Numbered from the stretch's first letter, positions 40,260 through 53,039 are shown. The stretch: 64,000 nt of DNA from Odobenus rosmarus divergens (GCF_000321225.1 NW_004451010.1:1963129-2027128); one strand, 5' to 3'. Program-made: numbers and translations. Notes: a model not told the origin generated them from the sequence alone.

Positions 40260-41165
40260 ATTAAAAATATAAAAATTGCCAATAAACATAATGTTCAACT
40301 TCTGCTGGAAATAAAATTAAATTAAAAATATGAGATGCTATCTTTTACTGAGTAAAGTTGTAAGAGTTTTAATAACTCATTCTTATAATGTTTCAGCGAA
40401 ACACTCATATTATTTGTATAATTATGTGCATAGGAAACATGTATCAGAAGTCTTAAAAAACAGACAAGACCATTAGTATCAATATGTCATATTTTTTTTA
40501 AAAAAGAATAGAAACAACTTAAATGTTCAACCATAGGAGGTACCTTTAAAAAAAAAGTACATATCCATACAATGAAACACTACATAGTCATACAAATGTT
40601 ATTGTAACACCCACCAGAGAGGTTGAGCAAAAAGAAAGAAACAATCAAAAACTGGTAAGAATGTAGAACAATGAGAACTCTCATACAGTGCTGGTAGTAA
40701 TGCAAGTTGGTACAACCACTTCAGAAAATTATTTGACTATATCTATTAAAGGTAAATATCCACAACTAGTGACATACTCTATAGAAATGCACACATATGT
40801 TCACCAAAATACATGGAATGTTTATTGCACCACCATTTACGATAGCCCCAAAATGGAAACTTATCACATTGAAAGGAATGGATAAACTATAATATATTCA
40901 AAAAATGGAGTATTATGCAGCAAAGAGAATGGACAATTTCCAACTATACTCAACCATAGGAATGAATCCTACAAACTGTCAGGCAAAAGAAACTAGACAG
41001 AAAAGAGCACATACTATATGATTACATTTATAAAACAGGAAAACTAATCAATGCTATTACAAGTAGAGAGAATGGTTACTGTTGAAGTGGAGAGTTAAAA
41101 AATTTGTTCTATAAATGTTACTATTTTAATAAATGTAAGATACTTAATGTAAAAAAATTCCCTAC
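40260..41165 (+). mobile_element. Old L1 3' region, inactive
   Basis: AATGAGAACTCTCATACAGTG, ATGCAAGTTGGTACAACCAC and ATGGAGTATTATGCAGCAAAG are diverged L1 ORF2-end signatures in the sense direction. Part before 40600 is weaker. The region 39843-40260 holds only a purine/pyrimidine ATGT/CATA-rich stretch (39965-40025) and nothing else recognised. Confidence 0.75.
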
Positions 41166-41254
41166 AAAATAATCTGGTAGCATGGAAAAATTCATGACAT
41201 AAAAAAACAAACAAAAAAACAAACTGTAAGTCAGTATATTTAATATGGATGGCA

Positions 41255-41490
41255 GGTTAGAATAATGGTTAAAAGTGCAAGCTGTAAGGTAAAGATGGCC
41301 TGGATTTGAATCTCAGTTATATGATCTTGGGCAAACTACTTAACTTACTGCAGTTTCTTCACCTGAAAATGGGGTTAATAAAAGTACAGACCTCACTGGG
41401 TTGTGAGGTGGATTAAATAAAATAAACCAGATTAAAGCACTTATAACAGTGCCTGGCACATAATAAGCACTATGCTATTATTATTATAAC
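41255..41490 (+). repeat. MIR element
   Basis: GATCTTGGGCAAACTACTTAAC, TTCTTCACCTGAAAATGGGG and AACAGTGCCTGGCACATAATAAGCAC match the MIR consensus in order. Confidence 0.9.
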
Positions 41491-42277
41491 CTCATTTTTT
41501 CTTATGCACCCATATACTTAAAATATATATATCTTGAACAAAAAGTGTTAACAGTGTTTATCTGTGACTAAAAGGATTCTGGTAGAGATTTGTCTTTTTT
41601 TTCTTATATGTAAGTAATGCTGAGTGGAAATTTTCACCTTAATAGTTATGAAAATCCCTTTGTTGAGAAAAATAGTGTGATAAGTTCACTCTGAGAAAAA
41701 CAAAAAAGCAACTGTCAGTGCCTCAAAGTTAGATTGAATATTCTGTGAAAGAGAGAAGTTTCTCTGCAAATGAGGAGGTGTGAAGGAATTGAATGTTCCA
41801 GATGAAAATATCTAGAAGGAAGAAAATGACCAGGATAGAATTTTGTTCTAGAGAATGGTCAAGAGAGAAGACCTCTAATGCAATCAGAAGGACATTTGAG
41901 AAAAACTTTAATGCCTTATGAGAATTAAGTTGCTTACCTTTCAGTAAATTATATAAACTATCCTGAATTTCCTTTAAGAAATTTTCAGTCAGTAGCACTT
42001 TGCTAACTAAATGCTTTTGTGGGCAAAAAAAAAAAAAAAATCCTGAGATTTTTTTTTAAACTAAGGAACAGTACACAACTGTACCCTCAGATTATATCAT
42101 TACTGTAGAATTAAGTCAAGGGATATGCTAGCTAACCATAACTGTCCAACTATTAGATGAAAAGTGGTAGGAATAAATGCATTATATGGAAAACCTGTAG
42201 GTGTAGATAGGTTCATTAATGATTGAAAAGGGGCCCCAGAGTCTCCTCTGTAAAGAAGAGGCACATAGTTTAAAATG

Positions 42278-42312
42278 TGTCTGTCAAATAAATAAAATCT
42301 TTAAAAAAAAAT
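42278..42312 (+). mobile_element. SINEC tail fragment
   Basis: CTGTCAAATAAATAAAATCTTTAAAAAAA without a head; likely a 5'-truncated SINE. Confidence 0.6.
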
Positions 42313-43070
42313 AAACCTAAATGTGATTGAAGGCAATGGTTCTTATTATCTCTTTGAAGTTAGGCAACTGACAGAATTTTTCTGTATTTCAGTTCCTTCA
42401 TTTGTATTTCAGTTGTATATTGCTATGTAATAAACACCAAAACTTAGTGTTAAAACAATAACCATATGTTGCTCACAATTCTGTGATTTAAGCATTTGGA
42501 TAAGGTACAGTAGGAATTGTTCATCTCTGTTCTACAAGGTCAGGTGTCAGAGCTGGTTGCTCAAACAGCTGGGGAATGGCTGGAATAGCACAACTGAGGT
42601 CATACATCTGGCATCTCACTTCCTACTGTTGGCTGAGTCACTCACTCATCTGGTGTCAGTTGAAGCCTGGGCTCATTGAAAGGTCTAAGAAAGCTTCATT
42701 CATTTAATACCTAGGAGCTACTCCACATGGCCAGTCTTTTCACACTCTCACTCACCTTTCTTCCTCTCTTTCTCCAAGTGGCTAGTTGGGCTTCTAACGG
42801 TATGCTGGTCTCAAGAATAGCCAGACTTCTCACAAAGTAGCTGGCTTCTATGACAGAAGCTGTCATTCCTCTCAAAGGCATAAGCCTGGAACTGACCAGC
42901 ATCACATCCAACATATTTTACTGGTTAAACAATCACAAACCCAGCCCAGATTCAATGGGCTAAAGAAATCAACTATGCCTCTGGATGGAAAAGGTGGTTA
43001 AAAATTTGCACCCATCTTTACTGTCACAGTCTACCCTCTGGCCACATATTATTTACACTCCTTCATTTTC

Positions 43071-43485
43071 TTTTCTTCTTTTTTTAATTAACATATAATG
43101 TATTATTTGTTTCAGGGGTACAGGTCTGTGATTCATCAGTCTTACACAATTCACAGTGCTCACCATAGCACATACCCTACCCAATGTCCATCACCCAGCC
43201 ACCCCATCCCTCCCACCCCCTTCCATTCCAGCAACCTTCAGTTTGTTTCCTGAGATTGAGTCTCTTATGGTTTGTCTCCCTCTCTGGTTTCTTCTTGTAT
43301 CATTTTTTCCTCCCTTCCCCTATGACCCTCTGTCTTGTTTCTCAAATTCCTCATATCAGTGAGATCATATGATACTTGTCTTCCTCTGATTGACTTATTT
43401 CGCTTAGCATAATACTCTCTAGTTCCATCCACGTCATTGCAAATGGCAAAATTTCGGGGTTTTTTTGATGGCTGCCTAATATTCC

Positions 43486-43526
<41 letters not shown>

Positions 43527-43907
43527 ACACCACATCTTCTTTATCCATTCATCTGTTGATGGACATCTAGGCTCTTTCCATAGTCTGGTTATTGTGGACA
43601 TTGCTGCTATAAACATTGGGGTGCACGTGTCCCTCCAGATCACATTTGTATCTTTGGGGTAAATACTCAGTAGTGCAACTGCTGGGGTGTAGGGTAGCTC
43701 TTATTTTCAACTTTTTGAGGAGCCTCCATACTGTCTTCCAGAGTGGTCACACCAGCTTGCATTCCCACCAACAGTGTAGGAGGATTCTCCTTTCTCCGCA
43801 TCCTTGCCAACATCTGTCGTTTCCTGACTTGTTAATTTTAGCCATTCTGACTGGTGTGAGGTGGTATCTCATTGAGGTTTTGATTTGTATTTCCCTGATG
43901 CCGTACA
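43071..43907 (-). mobile_element. Young L1 3' end, antisense (5'-truncated)
   Basis: The reverse of the element at 32083-33021: TTGTTTCAGGGGTACAGGTC, GTTCCATCCACGTCATTGC and CACCAACAGTGTAGGAGG are near-consensus. CTCCTTCATTTTC / GTCCTTCATTTTC lie at 43058-43070 and 43908-43920, a duplication with one mismatch. The 5' end is truncated in ORF2. A (GT)18 microsatellite interrupts it. Confidence 0.92.
43489..43524. repeat. (GT)18 microsatellite
   Basis: Eighteen uninterrupted GT units at the position where the L1 normally carries ATTCCATTGTATATATA, so it arose inside the inserted L1. It is followed by ACACAC, which could pair with it. Likely polymorphic. Confidence 0.97.
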
Positions 43908-44966
43908 GTCCTTCATTTTCAAAATGTATTCAAACCCTCCCAAGGCCCAAAAGTCTCATCACATTACAACATCAGCTCAAAGTCCAGGACCTAAACTAAA
44001 TCAGGTACAGTTATATATATGAGGCTTCTCAGATCCAGTTTCTTGGTTGCAGCTTCTCAGGTACAATTCCTCCAACCTGAAGATGAATAAACTAAAGATA
44101 CAAGTTAACTGCCCAACACACACCTAATATACAATGGTCAGGAAAGAATATGAAAATTGCAGTGGTTTTTTCCCCCATTCAAAAAGGGAGAAAACCAGAG
44201 AACATAACAGTCATTGGTCAATAACAATTCTGAAATCCAGTGGGGCACATGTCACCAGTTCCTTGATTAGTCCTGCAGTGGTTCTCCATGTCTCTTAGCT
44301 CTACTCTCTGGCTTCTTGGCTGCATCCTCTAAGTCATCTTTTCATTTTCCATAAGAAATGGCCAGTGTTTAGAGCTGAATAGCTTCTGAGCCTGCATCCT
44401 TGTCACAGGAGGTTGAGAGCTCACAAGCTTCTTTTCATTATGAACTCTTTCTGCCCCTTTTAATCAATGAGATAAAACTTCTGTTAAAACTCTGTGGGTT
44501 AGGGGGTGGGACCAAGATGGCAGAGTAGGATGAGCTGCCTCCTTCCAGGGACACACCAAAATCTATAACTACATACAGAACAAATATCTCTAGGAATGAA
44601 CTGAACACTAGCAGAACTAATCATACACAACTAAGGATATAAAGAAAAAGCCACATTGAGAGGGTTAGGAGGGGTGGAGATGTGGTTCAGTTAGGAACCA
44701 TACCCTCAGTATGAGGACCTACAAGCAGGAGGGATATCACAATCAAACAAGTCCTCCCTGAGGAATGAGGGGAATGAGCCCCTCATTAGGCTTCAAAGCC
44801 CAGGGTACCTGCACGAGTAAGACAAGCCCCCACAACTCCTGGCTTTGAAAACTTCTCCAGCTTATGTCCAGGGGAGCTGGGGGATAGTAGGAAATTAAGA
44901 GTTTGCTCTTAAAGGGCAAGTGCACAATCTCACTCACTCCAAGTAGCAGGGCAGAGGCAGCAGTTT

Positions 44967-45180
44967 GTTTTTTTTTTTTTTAATATTAGGAACTTTTTTT
45001 TTTTAAAGATTTTATTTATTTATTCATGAGAGACAAAGGGAGAGAGACAGAGAGAGAAGCAGAGGGAGAAGCAGGCTCCCAAGGAGCAGGGAGCCCGATG
45101 CGGGATTCGATCCCAGGACCCTGGGATCATGACCTGAGCCGAAGGCAGACGCTCAACCATCTGAGCCACCCAGGCGCCCC
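44967..45180 (-). mobile_element. SINEC, antisense, in L1 5' UTR
   Basis: TTTTAAAGATTTTATTTATTTATTC to GAGCCACCCAGGCGCCCC. The 14-base duplication AGAGGCAGCAGTTT is exact at 44953-44966 and 45181-45194. Confidence 0.94.
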
Positions 45181-47082
45181 AGAGGCAGCAGTTTAAAAAG
45201 CCCCTGGGTAACACATGAAGGAGATCAATTAGTTATTGACTAATTTTAGGGCATGTGCCAGAGAAGCACCATTTTTTTTCTTTTGGCACTTCCCTTCTTC
45301 CTAGCTAGCCCAGTGCTGGTGGGTGCCATTTCTGACACTCTCCATCTACTGCACTAGTACTGCTCACCCCATTCCCACATTCCCCTGCAGAATCACTTCA
45401 GTCAATCACCCACCTGGTCCAGAGTACCTCCTGGTGCGTGGCCTGGGCCAGCACCAAAGCCTCTCCCAAGCACCCCTCCCCTAGGGGGCCAGTCTGGCAC
45501 ACTAGAACACCTACAACAATCAGCTCAACCTTGAAGTGAACCATGCCAAAGGACCACCCCAACCACCTAGGCCCCTAAAGATATGACAGCTGGGCCTTGA
45601 GGCCAGCCTTGCTAGGGGCTAACCCCACACACTAGTTCACCTGCAATAGTTACTTACAGCCAAGCTTCTCAGCCAGATGGACATGGGGCCAGACACACAC
45701 ACTAGCTGCCTGAAGCAGTCATGGCTAGACCTTGCAGACAGCTGTGCTGGGGGAAAGTTCCATGTACCATGAGTGTACCAATCACAACCCAGTCACAACA
45801 GGAGGGTCCACACAACCCACACAGGTCACTCTTGGGGCACCTGGTTATGGTGACCAGGAATGTTTACACTACTGTGCTCCATAAGACATCTTCTGTATAA
45901 AGCCACTCCTTCACCAGGAAGACATAACTGATCTACTTAATACATAGAAAAAACAGACTTAGGCAAAATGAGAAGACAGAGGTATATGTTCCAAATTAAA
46001 AAACAAGACAAAACCTCAGAAAAAGAATGAAATGAAATGGAGATAACAAATCTACTAGAGAAAGAGTTTCAGTAATGGTTATGAAGATACCAAAGTGAGA
46101 AAAAGAAGGTACACAGTGAAAACTTCAACAAAGAGATAAAAAAATATAAAAAAGAACCAATTGGAACTGAAGAATACAACAACCAAAATGAAAAATACAC
46201 TAGAGGGAATCAACAGCAGATTAGATGATGCAGATGAACAGATCAGCAATCTGGAAGACAGGGCAGTGGAAATCAATCAATCCGAACAACAGTAAGAAAA
46301 AAGGATTTAAAAAATGAGGATAGTTTAAGGAAATTCTGTCATAACTCACACATACTAACATTCGCATTACAGGAGCCCCAGGAAGAGAAGAGAGAAAGAA
46401 ACAGAAAACCTATTTGAAAGAATATTGGCTGAAAACTTCTCTAACCTGGTGAAGGAGACAGATATCCAAATCCAAGAGGCAAAGAGAGTTCCAGATAAGA
46501 TGAACCTAAAGAGATCCACACCAAGACACATAATCAAAGTGTCAATAGTTGAAGAGAGAATTTTAAAAGCAGCAAGAGAAAAACTAATCACATACAAGGG
46601 AACCCGCATAAGGCTATCAGTTGATATTTCAGCTGAAACTTTACAAGCCAGAAGTGACTGGCATAATATATTCAAAATGCTGAAAGGAAAAAACTTATAA
46701 CCAAGATTACTCTACCCAGCAAGATTATAGCTCAGAATTGAAGGAGAAATAAGATTCCCAAGCAAGTAAAAGCTAAGGGAGTTCATCAACACCAAAGTGG
46801 CCTTACAAGAAATATTAAAGATCTTCGTTAAATGAAAAAGAAAAGGCCATAACTAGAAAGAATAAAATTATGAAAGAAAAATTCTTGCTAGTGAAGGTAA
46901 ACATACAGTAAAGGTAGTGGACCAACTGCCTGCATAGCTAGTATGAAGATTAAAAGACAAAAGTAGTAAAATCATCTGGAAAAAAACACAGAAACACATA
47001 GAGGCTAAACAACATGTTACTAAACAACCAGTGAGTCCACAAAGAAATCAAAGAGAAACTTTAAAAAAATACCTGGAGACAA

Positions 47083-47739
47083 ATGAAAAAGGAAACACAA
47101 AATACAAAATCTATGGGATGCAACAAAAGCAGTTCTAAGAGGGAAGTTACGGTGATACAGGCCCACTTCAAGAAACAAGAAAAATCTCAAATAAACAATC
47201 TAACCCTACGCCTAAAAGAACTAGATAAAGAACAAACAAAGCTCAAAGTTAATAGAAGGAAAGAAATAATAAAGATCAGAGGGGAAATAAATGAAATAGA
47301 GACGAACAAAACAATAGAAAAGATCAATAAAACTAATGGCTGGTTCTTTGAAAAGATCAATGAAACTAATAAACCTTTAGCCAGACTCTCAAGAAAAAAG
47401 AGAAGGACCAAATAAACAAAATAAAAAATGAAAGACAAGTTACAACTTGTACCACAGATACAAAGGGTCCAAGGAGACAACTATGAACAAGTATATGCCA
47501 ACAGATGGGACAACCTAGAAGACATGGATAAATTCCTAGACACATACAATCTTCCAAAACTGAATCAAGAAGAAACAGAAAATCTGAACAGACTAATTAC
47601 TAGTAATGAATCTGAATCAGTAATGAAAAAACTCCCAATCAATAAAAGTCCAGGACCAGATGGCTTCACAGGTGAATTCTACCAAACATTTAAAGAAGAC
47701 TTAATACCTATCCTTCTCAAACTATTGCAAAAAAATTGA
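47083..47739 (+). pseudogene. L1 ORF2 remnant (N-terminal reverse transcriptase part)
   Basis: Two overlapping-frame stretches (47083-47415 and 47428-47739) encode L1 ORF2-like peptide; the first is rich in Lys/Glu, and the second carries the PGPDGF motif of reverse transcriptase domain 1. A stop and frame change separate them, and the YXDD-box region downstream is deleted. It cannot make an active enzyme. Confidence 0.8.
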
Positions 47740-48570
47740 AAAGGACACCACAACAAAGAAAATTGAAGGCCAATATCCCTGATGAACATTGATACAAAAA
47801 TCCTCAACAAAATATTAACAAACTAAATTCAACAATACATTAAAAGGATCATCACCCTTATCAAGTGGGATTTATTCCAGGGATGCAAGGATGTTCAATA
47901 TCCACAAATCAATCAATATGATAAACTACAAACAAAGTGAAGGAGTAAAATTCATATGATCATCTCAACAGATGCAGAATAGCATTTGATAAAATTCAAC
48001 ATCCATTATGATAAAAACTCAACATAGTGTTTATAGAATGAACATACCTCAACAAATTAATAAATATAATGGATATTACTCAGCCATAAAAAAGAATGAA
48101 TCTTGCCATTGTGACAACATCCCAACAACTTGGGATGGGCCCAAAAAGTTTTATGTTAAGTGAAATAAGTCAGATAAAGACAAATACCATATGATTTCAC
48201 TTATATGTGAAAAATAAAAAATAAAATAAATTAACAGCAACAACAAAAAAATCCCAAACAGAAACGGACTCATACAATCTGTGGATGCCAGAGGGGAAGT
48301 GGGTGTGGGTATGGGCAAATAGGGGAGAAGGATTAAAAGGTATAAACTTCCAGTTTTAAAATAAATAAGACAAGGGATACGATGTATAGCAGAAAGAATA
48401 TAGCTAATAATCTGTAACAACTTTGTATGATGACAGATGGTAGCTAGATTTATCGTGGTGATCATTTTGTAATACATATAAATATTGAATCACTATGTTG
48501 TATATACCTGAAACTAATAGAATATTGTAAGTCAACTACACTTTGATAATAATAATAATAATAGACTAAG

Positions 48571-49438
48571 TTTCTTATTATCAAATTATAATCAACTTCA
48601 ATAGACAAAAGCTGCATCCATGTTTCTTTCTGAGACAGCTTTCTCCACCTTGTGCCTCACATTAAGCTGGTATAAGACAACGAACGTCCTTATTTCTGTA
48701 AATCCCAACTGTCTTACATCAGAGCATCCATGAAACACACACTTAAGGTAAGATGTTTAGTCAGATTAAAGGTCTTGAGGCATCACTTTAAATCTGTGTC
48801 TTAGTAAAGGACCTTATAGCATTTTAAATTTTATTTATTAAAAGAGGATAAAAAGTCAAGATATATATAAGAATTACCAAAATAACAGCAACAATAATAA
48901 CTACCCATCTCTCTGAAACCCTCCTTCTTGTACCTGGAAATCTAGAGAGAATTCTCTCTTTTATTTAAGTAATAATTATCTTGTTAATTATGTAGGCCAA
49001 TACTCCTTGTATTTATATAGATTAATTTCCTTTTAGAATTTGATGCTAAATTCTTATTAGAATATCTGTGAATTTGGGAAAGAGATATCTATACTATGTA
49101 ACTCCCTTGCCACGTAAAGAGTGCTAATTTTATGCTCAAATACAGTAACTAGCTTCAGCATAGGGTTTTCAGTTCAATCACTGCTCTACCTTTCATTTTG
49201 AGGCTCATTTATTTTTAAAATTTTGTTTTAAAGGTAATATGTTTTAGGTAGATATCTTCAAATGCAAAACACATGAAATCCTTTTGGGTGTGGTAATGGG
49301 GTGGGGTAGAGTTGAAGGGGGGCAGGAGTGATCAATAAATACATGAATATTGAAAAGAAAACAGAAGTTCCATTCGTAGCTTGGGAAAATGAAAGCCGCT
49401 GACCACCCCAAACCCACCCCAGGGTTTTAAAAAAAAAA
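48571..49438. other. Unassigned intron sequence
   Basis: AT-rich, no repeat family or exon recognised; a G-rich patch lies near 49290-49330. Confidence 0.5.
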
Positions 49439-49439
49439 A

Positions 49440-49865
49440 ATGCCAGTCATGATCACTTTTGTGTCAACTTGGCTAGGGTAGTCTCTAAATAATTATTCAG
49501 TCAAACACTAATCTAGGTGTTGCTGTAGAGGTATTTTTTAGATGTGATTAAAGCCTATAATCAGTTTACTTTAAGTAAAAAAGATTATCCCAGATAATCT
49601 GGGTGGGTCTGATTCAATCAGTTGAAAGGCCATAGCAGAACTAAAGCTTCCCTGAAGAAATTCAGCCTGTGGACTGCAACTTCAGCCCACCCAAGAGTTC
49701 CAGCTTGCCCTTCCTAAATGCCTGTGGATTTTAGACCTGCCCTTTGGACTTGCCTAGCCAGCTCCCACAATAAGTTAAGTCAACTGCTTGCGATATATCT
49801 CTTAATGCATATCCTACTGATTCTGTTTCTCTGGTGTAGCCCTGACTGATATATCGCCTTACAGA
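49440..49865 (+). repeat. Old interspersed repeat
   Basis: TTGTGTCAACTTGGCTAGGG at the left, GGGTGGGTCTGATTCAATCAG in the middle and TGGTGTAGCCCTGACTGATA at the right delimit an ancient repeat that is common in mammals (consensus GTGTCAACTTGACTGG ... AACCCTGACTAATAC). I am not sure of its class. Confidence 0.6.
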
Positions 49866-49944
49866 GTAATGAGTTTTCTATCACTGGAAATATTATTACA
49901 AAAGAGATAGGTAAATGAAAAAAAAATTACAAATTTTTAGAAAA

Positions 49945-50195
49945 GTGGCCAGTATGGTGTGGTGGTTAGGAACAGACTCTAGAGTCAGACCTCCTGGCTT
50001 CAAACGCTAGCTTCACTGCTTACTAACAATATAACTTTGGACAAGTTACCTAACCTCTCTGTGCCTAAATTTCTTCTTGCATAAAATAAGAGCAATCATA
50101 GTTCCTATCTCAAAGGGTTGTGAAGATTAAATGAGTTATTATACATGCAGCACTAACAGTGTCTGGCACGTAGGAAAAGTTAAGTAATATTCTAA
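49945..50195 (+). repeat. MIR element
   Basis: GACTCTAGAGTCAGACCTCC, ACAAGTTACCTAACCTCTCTG and AACAGTGTCTGGCACGTAGG match MIR in order. Confidence 0.92.
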
Positions 50196-50284
50196 AAAGG
50201 TGATTGGTAGATAGAGCTTCTAGAGGCCCTTGGATTCTAGGACAGTTTCAAATGCACAATTTTTAAAAGAAAATATCATCATCA

Positions 50285-50440
50285 TGTTAGGGGAGCAGTA
50301 TAACACAGTGATTATGAGGGCCTTGCATTAGACCAAGTAAGTCTGTGTCACACTCAGCTCTGTCATTTAACTAGACGTGTGTTTAACTTCTGCATTAAAT
50401 ATAAGTTATGCTCTCTGCACGGTAATTGTAAATATCTATA
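50285..50440 (+). repeat. Partial MIR element
   Basis: GGGGAGCAGTATAACACAGTG and AGCTCTGTCATTTAACTAG match the left and middle of MIR; the right end is missing. Confidence 0.65.
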
Positions 50441-50819
50441 CTATATCAAGAGAAAAAAAAAAACTTTTTTTTTTTTTTTTAAATCCTGTTCTCAGGTTTT
50501 ATCCAACACACGTTTAAATTACCTGCCTGGCCACCAAAGGTAACGGAAGCGGCCACATTACTCTATAAATCATAGGCCAGTTCACTTTACTACATAAGAG
50601 ATGAAAAAGGGAGACAATGTAGAGTCAAAAAGCAAAACAGAAAGGTAAAGAAAACAGGGTCTAATTTAGAAACAAATGAAAAGAAAGGAGGTTGACTATA
50701 AAAAGAGAAGAATATGTAATAGCATAAGGTCCCTGGGAAAGCAGTAAGGGATCCAAAGTAATGGTGGAGGGATTGGCCTTGTAAAGGAAGATGTATCATC
50801 ATATAGTGGCTTTTAAAAC

Positions 50820-51300
50820 AGGTCAAAAAAGTTATTTAAACTCCTCCCATCAAAGGATGGAATTTATTCACCTTCCTTCAAATATGGACTCATCTAAGTG
50901 ACTTACGATAGAAGGCAGCAGAAATGACACTGCTTGACTTCAGAGGCTAGGTCATAAAAGGTGATACAGCTTCCACCTGGCTCTCTCCTGTTCCCTTAGA
51001 ACTCAGCCACCATAACAAAGCCCACGCCACATGTAGAGGCCATGTGTAGATGTGCCAGCTGAAAGTCCCAGCTAATGTTCCAACTACCTATAGCCAGCAC
51101 AACAAGAAAAAGTGAGCAAGTCTTTGGTGATTCTAGGCCCCAGCCTTTGAGCTGAGCTAGCTGCTATCAAATAAAGCAGAGATGAGGTGTCCTTGTAGAG
51201 CTCTACCCAAACTGTACTTTCCTAAGCAAAATAAATGTTATCATTGCTTTAAGCCACTAAATGAAGGAGTGATATGTGATATAACAACAGATAAATAGAA
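50820..51300 (+). mobile_element. MaLR-type (MLT1) LTR
   Basis: GACTTCAGAGGCTAGGTCATAAAAG, CCTGGCTCTCTCCTGTTCCC and a tail with GTTATCATTGCTTTAAGCCACTAA are the MLT1 pattern in the sense direction. It is a solo LTR of an old endogenous retroelement with no open frame. Confidence 0.8.
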
Positions 51301-51873
51301 CAATTCTTCTATTAAAACAAAATAACAAGATAAATTAAGTTAAAATCTAGGAGGTGTGCATGTTTGATAGAAAGAAGGTGAAGGGGTTCTTGTCTGATAT
51401 ATTTTATTTTCTTTGTGAGATCTGAGGCAAGATCGTCTCTTAGAATGAGAGAGATAATGGGGATTCAGAAGTGTGAAGAGAATAAAATAGAAATTATAAA
51501 GAATTGGACAGTGTTGATCAGAGAAATATGGTAGAATTGTCAAGTCATGTTGATAGCCTATTTAGGCTGAATTTATACAGCCCTTTTACGTGGTTTTCTT
51601 TAGTGGTTTTTTAGCTCTTAACGGAAAGCACTGAGAAAGCAGATGAGTTTATCAGTTAGATTTTTGTCAGAAGGATGTGATAAAAAGACAAAAGTGCAAC
51701 AGATCCTGGTGACCATATAATCAAACTGGTTAAGAAGGAAAATGAAGAGATGAGAGACACGATGGATGAATGGATGAAAGATTCTGATGAATAATAGTGA
51801 GAATACTTAAAGAGCAAAGAAAAAGGAGAGGATGTTGTGATCAGAAAATGACATGCATACATTAGTGATTCTT

Positions 51874-52077
51874 TTTTTTTTTTTTAAAGATTTTATTTAT
51901 TTATTTGAGAGAGAGAGAGAGAATGAGAGATAGAGAGCATGAGAGGGAAGAGGGTCAAAGGGAGAAACAGACTCCCCGCTGAGCAGGGAGCCCGACATGG
52001 GACTCGATCCCGGGACTCCAGGACCACGACCCGAGCCGAAGGCAGTCGCTCAACCAACTGAGCCACCCAGGCGCCCC
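51874..52077 (-). mobile_element. SINEC, antisense, young
   Basis: T-run, AAAGATTTTATTTATTTATT to GAGCCACCCAGGCGCCCC. The 16-base duplication TACATTAGTGATTCTT is exact at 51858-51873 and 52078-52093. The flanking 51300-51860 and 52094-52380 are unassigned. Confidence 0.95.
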
Positions 52078-52382
52078 TACATTAGTGATTCTTGAGCAGT
52101 TAATAAATATGACAAGATTCTTGGTGAGACTGGCTATTTGAAATGAAGTGAACAGAAGGGGATAGGAGATAATGTGGTCAAGGAACTGGGATGCATGGTA
52201 AGGAATGGGTCCACCACATAGAATCTGAAGCCACCTAGGATAAATGCAGGGCTTAGAGTATAGAGAAAGATTGTGAGCCAGGTGCCAAAGCTTTTGATGA
52301 ACAAAGAGAAGTGAACAAGAGATTGGTAAATGAAAACAACAAGGATGGGAACATCGTAGTACAGCTTAATAGTACAGGCCCT

Positions 52383-52740
52383 GTCTTTGTCCTGTTTGGG
52401 CTGCTCTAACAAAATATCATAGACGGGGGGACTTATAAACAAAAGAAATGTATTTCTCACAGGTCTGAAGCCTGAAAGTTCAAGATTATGGTGCTGGCAG
52501 ATTGTCTGGTAAGAGCCCACTCTTCCCGACGGCCGTCTGCTCACAGTGGCCTCCTCCGGCAGAGGGGCAAGGGGGCTCTCCTGGGCCTCTCTTGTAGGGG
52601 CACTGATCTCATTCATGAGGGCTCTACCCTCGTGATCTAATCACCTCCAAAAGGTTGCACCTTCTAATAGTATCACCTTGGGGGGTAGGATTTCAACATA
52701 TGAATTTTGGGGAGACACAACCATTCAGACTTTATATAGC
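52383..52740 (-). mobile_element. MaLR-type (MST-like) LTR, antisense
   Basis: GGGCTGCTCTAACAAAATATC, TCATGAGGGCTCTACCCTCG and ATTTCAACATATGAATTTTGG are the reverse complement of the MST/MLT1 LTR consensus. Solo LTR, no coding capacity. Confidence 0.85.
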
Positions 52741-53039
52741 AGGCCTCAAATGAGCAGGGATTTTTCAAGAAGTTGGGAGCCTAGGAGTTTTTCCTAATCT
52801 AATGTCTTTCTACCTGAAGTCTGAGACCAATCTCTCTGTACCAATTAAAAGTGACATAATTTTGACATATAAATGTCAAATTACTCTATGCTAAGAAGAG
52901 AAAAAGAGGTATCCTCTTATCAAGAAAATCAACTAACAGGCCCAAATAGTCAATACATTGCAGAGAACGTACCGGCCAACTGAGGGGAGAGATGGGGAGT
53001 AAACACTTCTACAAGAGGCTTGCATTTTTTATCCATTTA

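Larger units (their letters stand above)
42390..44480. repeat. Old interspersed repeat split by an L1
   Basis: Left part (42400-43056) contains TATTGCTATGTAATAAACACC, GCTCACAATTCTGTGATTTAAG and CCCAGCCCAGATTCAATGGG, in the order of a common ancient mammalian repeat whose class I cannot name. Right part resumes at 43908. The young L1 (43071-43907) sits between them with a short duplication. Confidence 0.45.
44490..48570 (+). mobile_element. L1 with 5' UTR, broken ORFs and an internal deletion
   Basis: The 5' UTR begins near GGGGGTGGGACCAAGATGG (44501). An ORF1-side region follows (MRRQRYMFQIKKQ near 45968, then a 46425-46700 stretch). ORF2 text continues from about 47000, with the reverse transcriptase motif [17 protein letters not shown] at 47641-47691. 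At about 48065 the sequence jumps to the ORF2 end (GGATATTACTCAGCCATAAA), so the catalytic centre of the reverse transcriptase and most of ORF2 are missing. It ends with (AAT)n near 48548-48562. A SINEC (44967-45180) lies in the 5' UTR. Inactive. Confidence 0.85.

Noticed and set aside
46425..46700. 91-codon frame with Lys/Glu-rich product
   Set aside because: It is part of the broken L1 at 44490-48570, not a host gene.
52134..52616. 160-codon minus-strand frame
   Set aside because: It spans unassigned intron and the MST-like LTR; composition and lack of any recognised domain point to chance.
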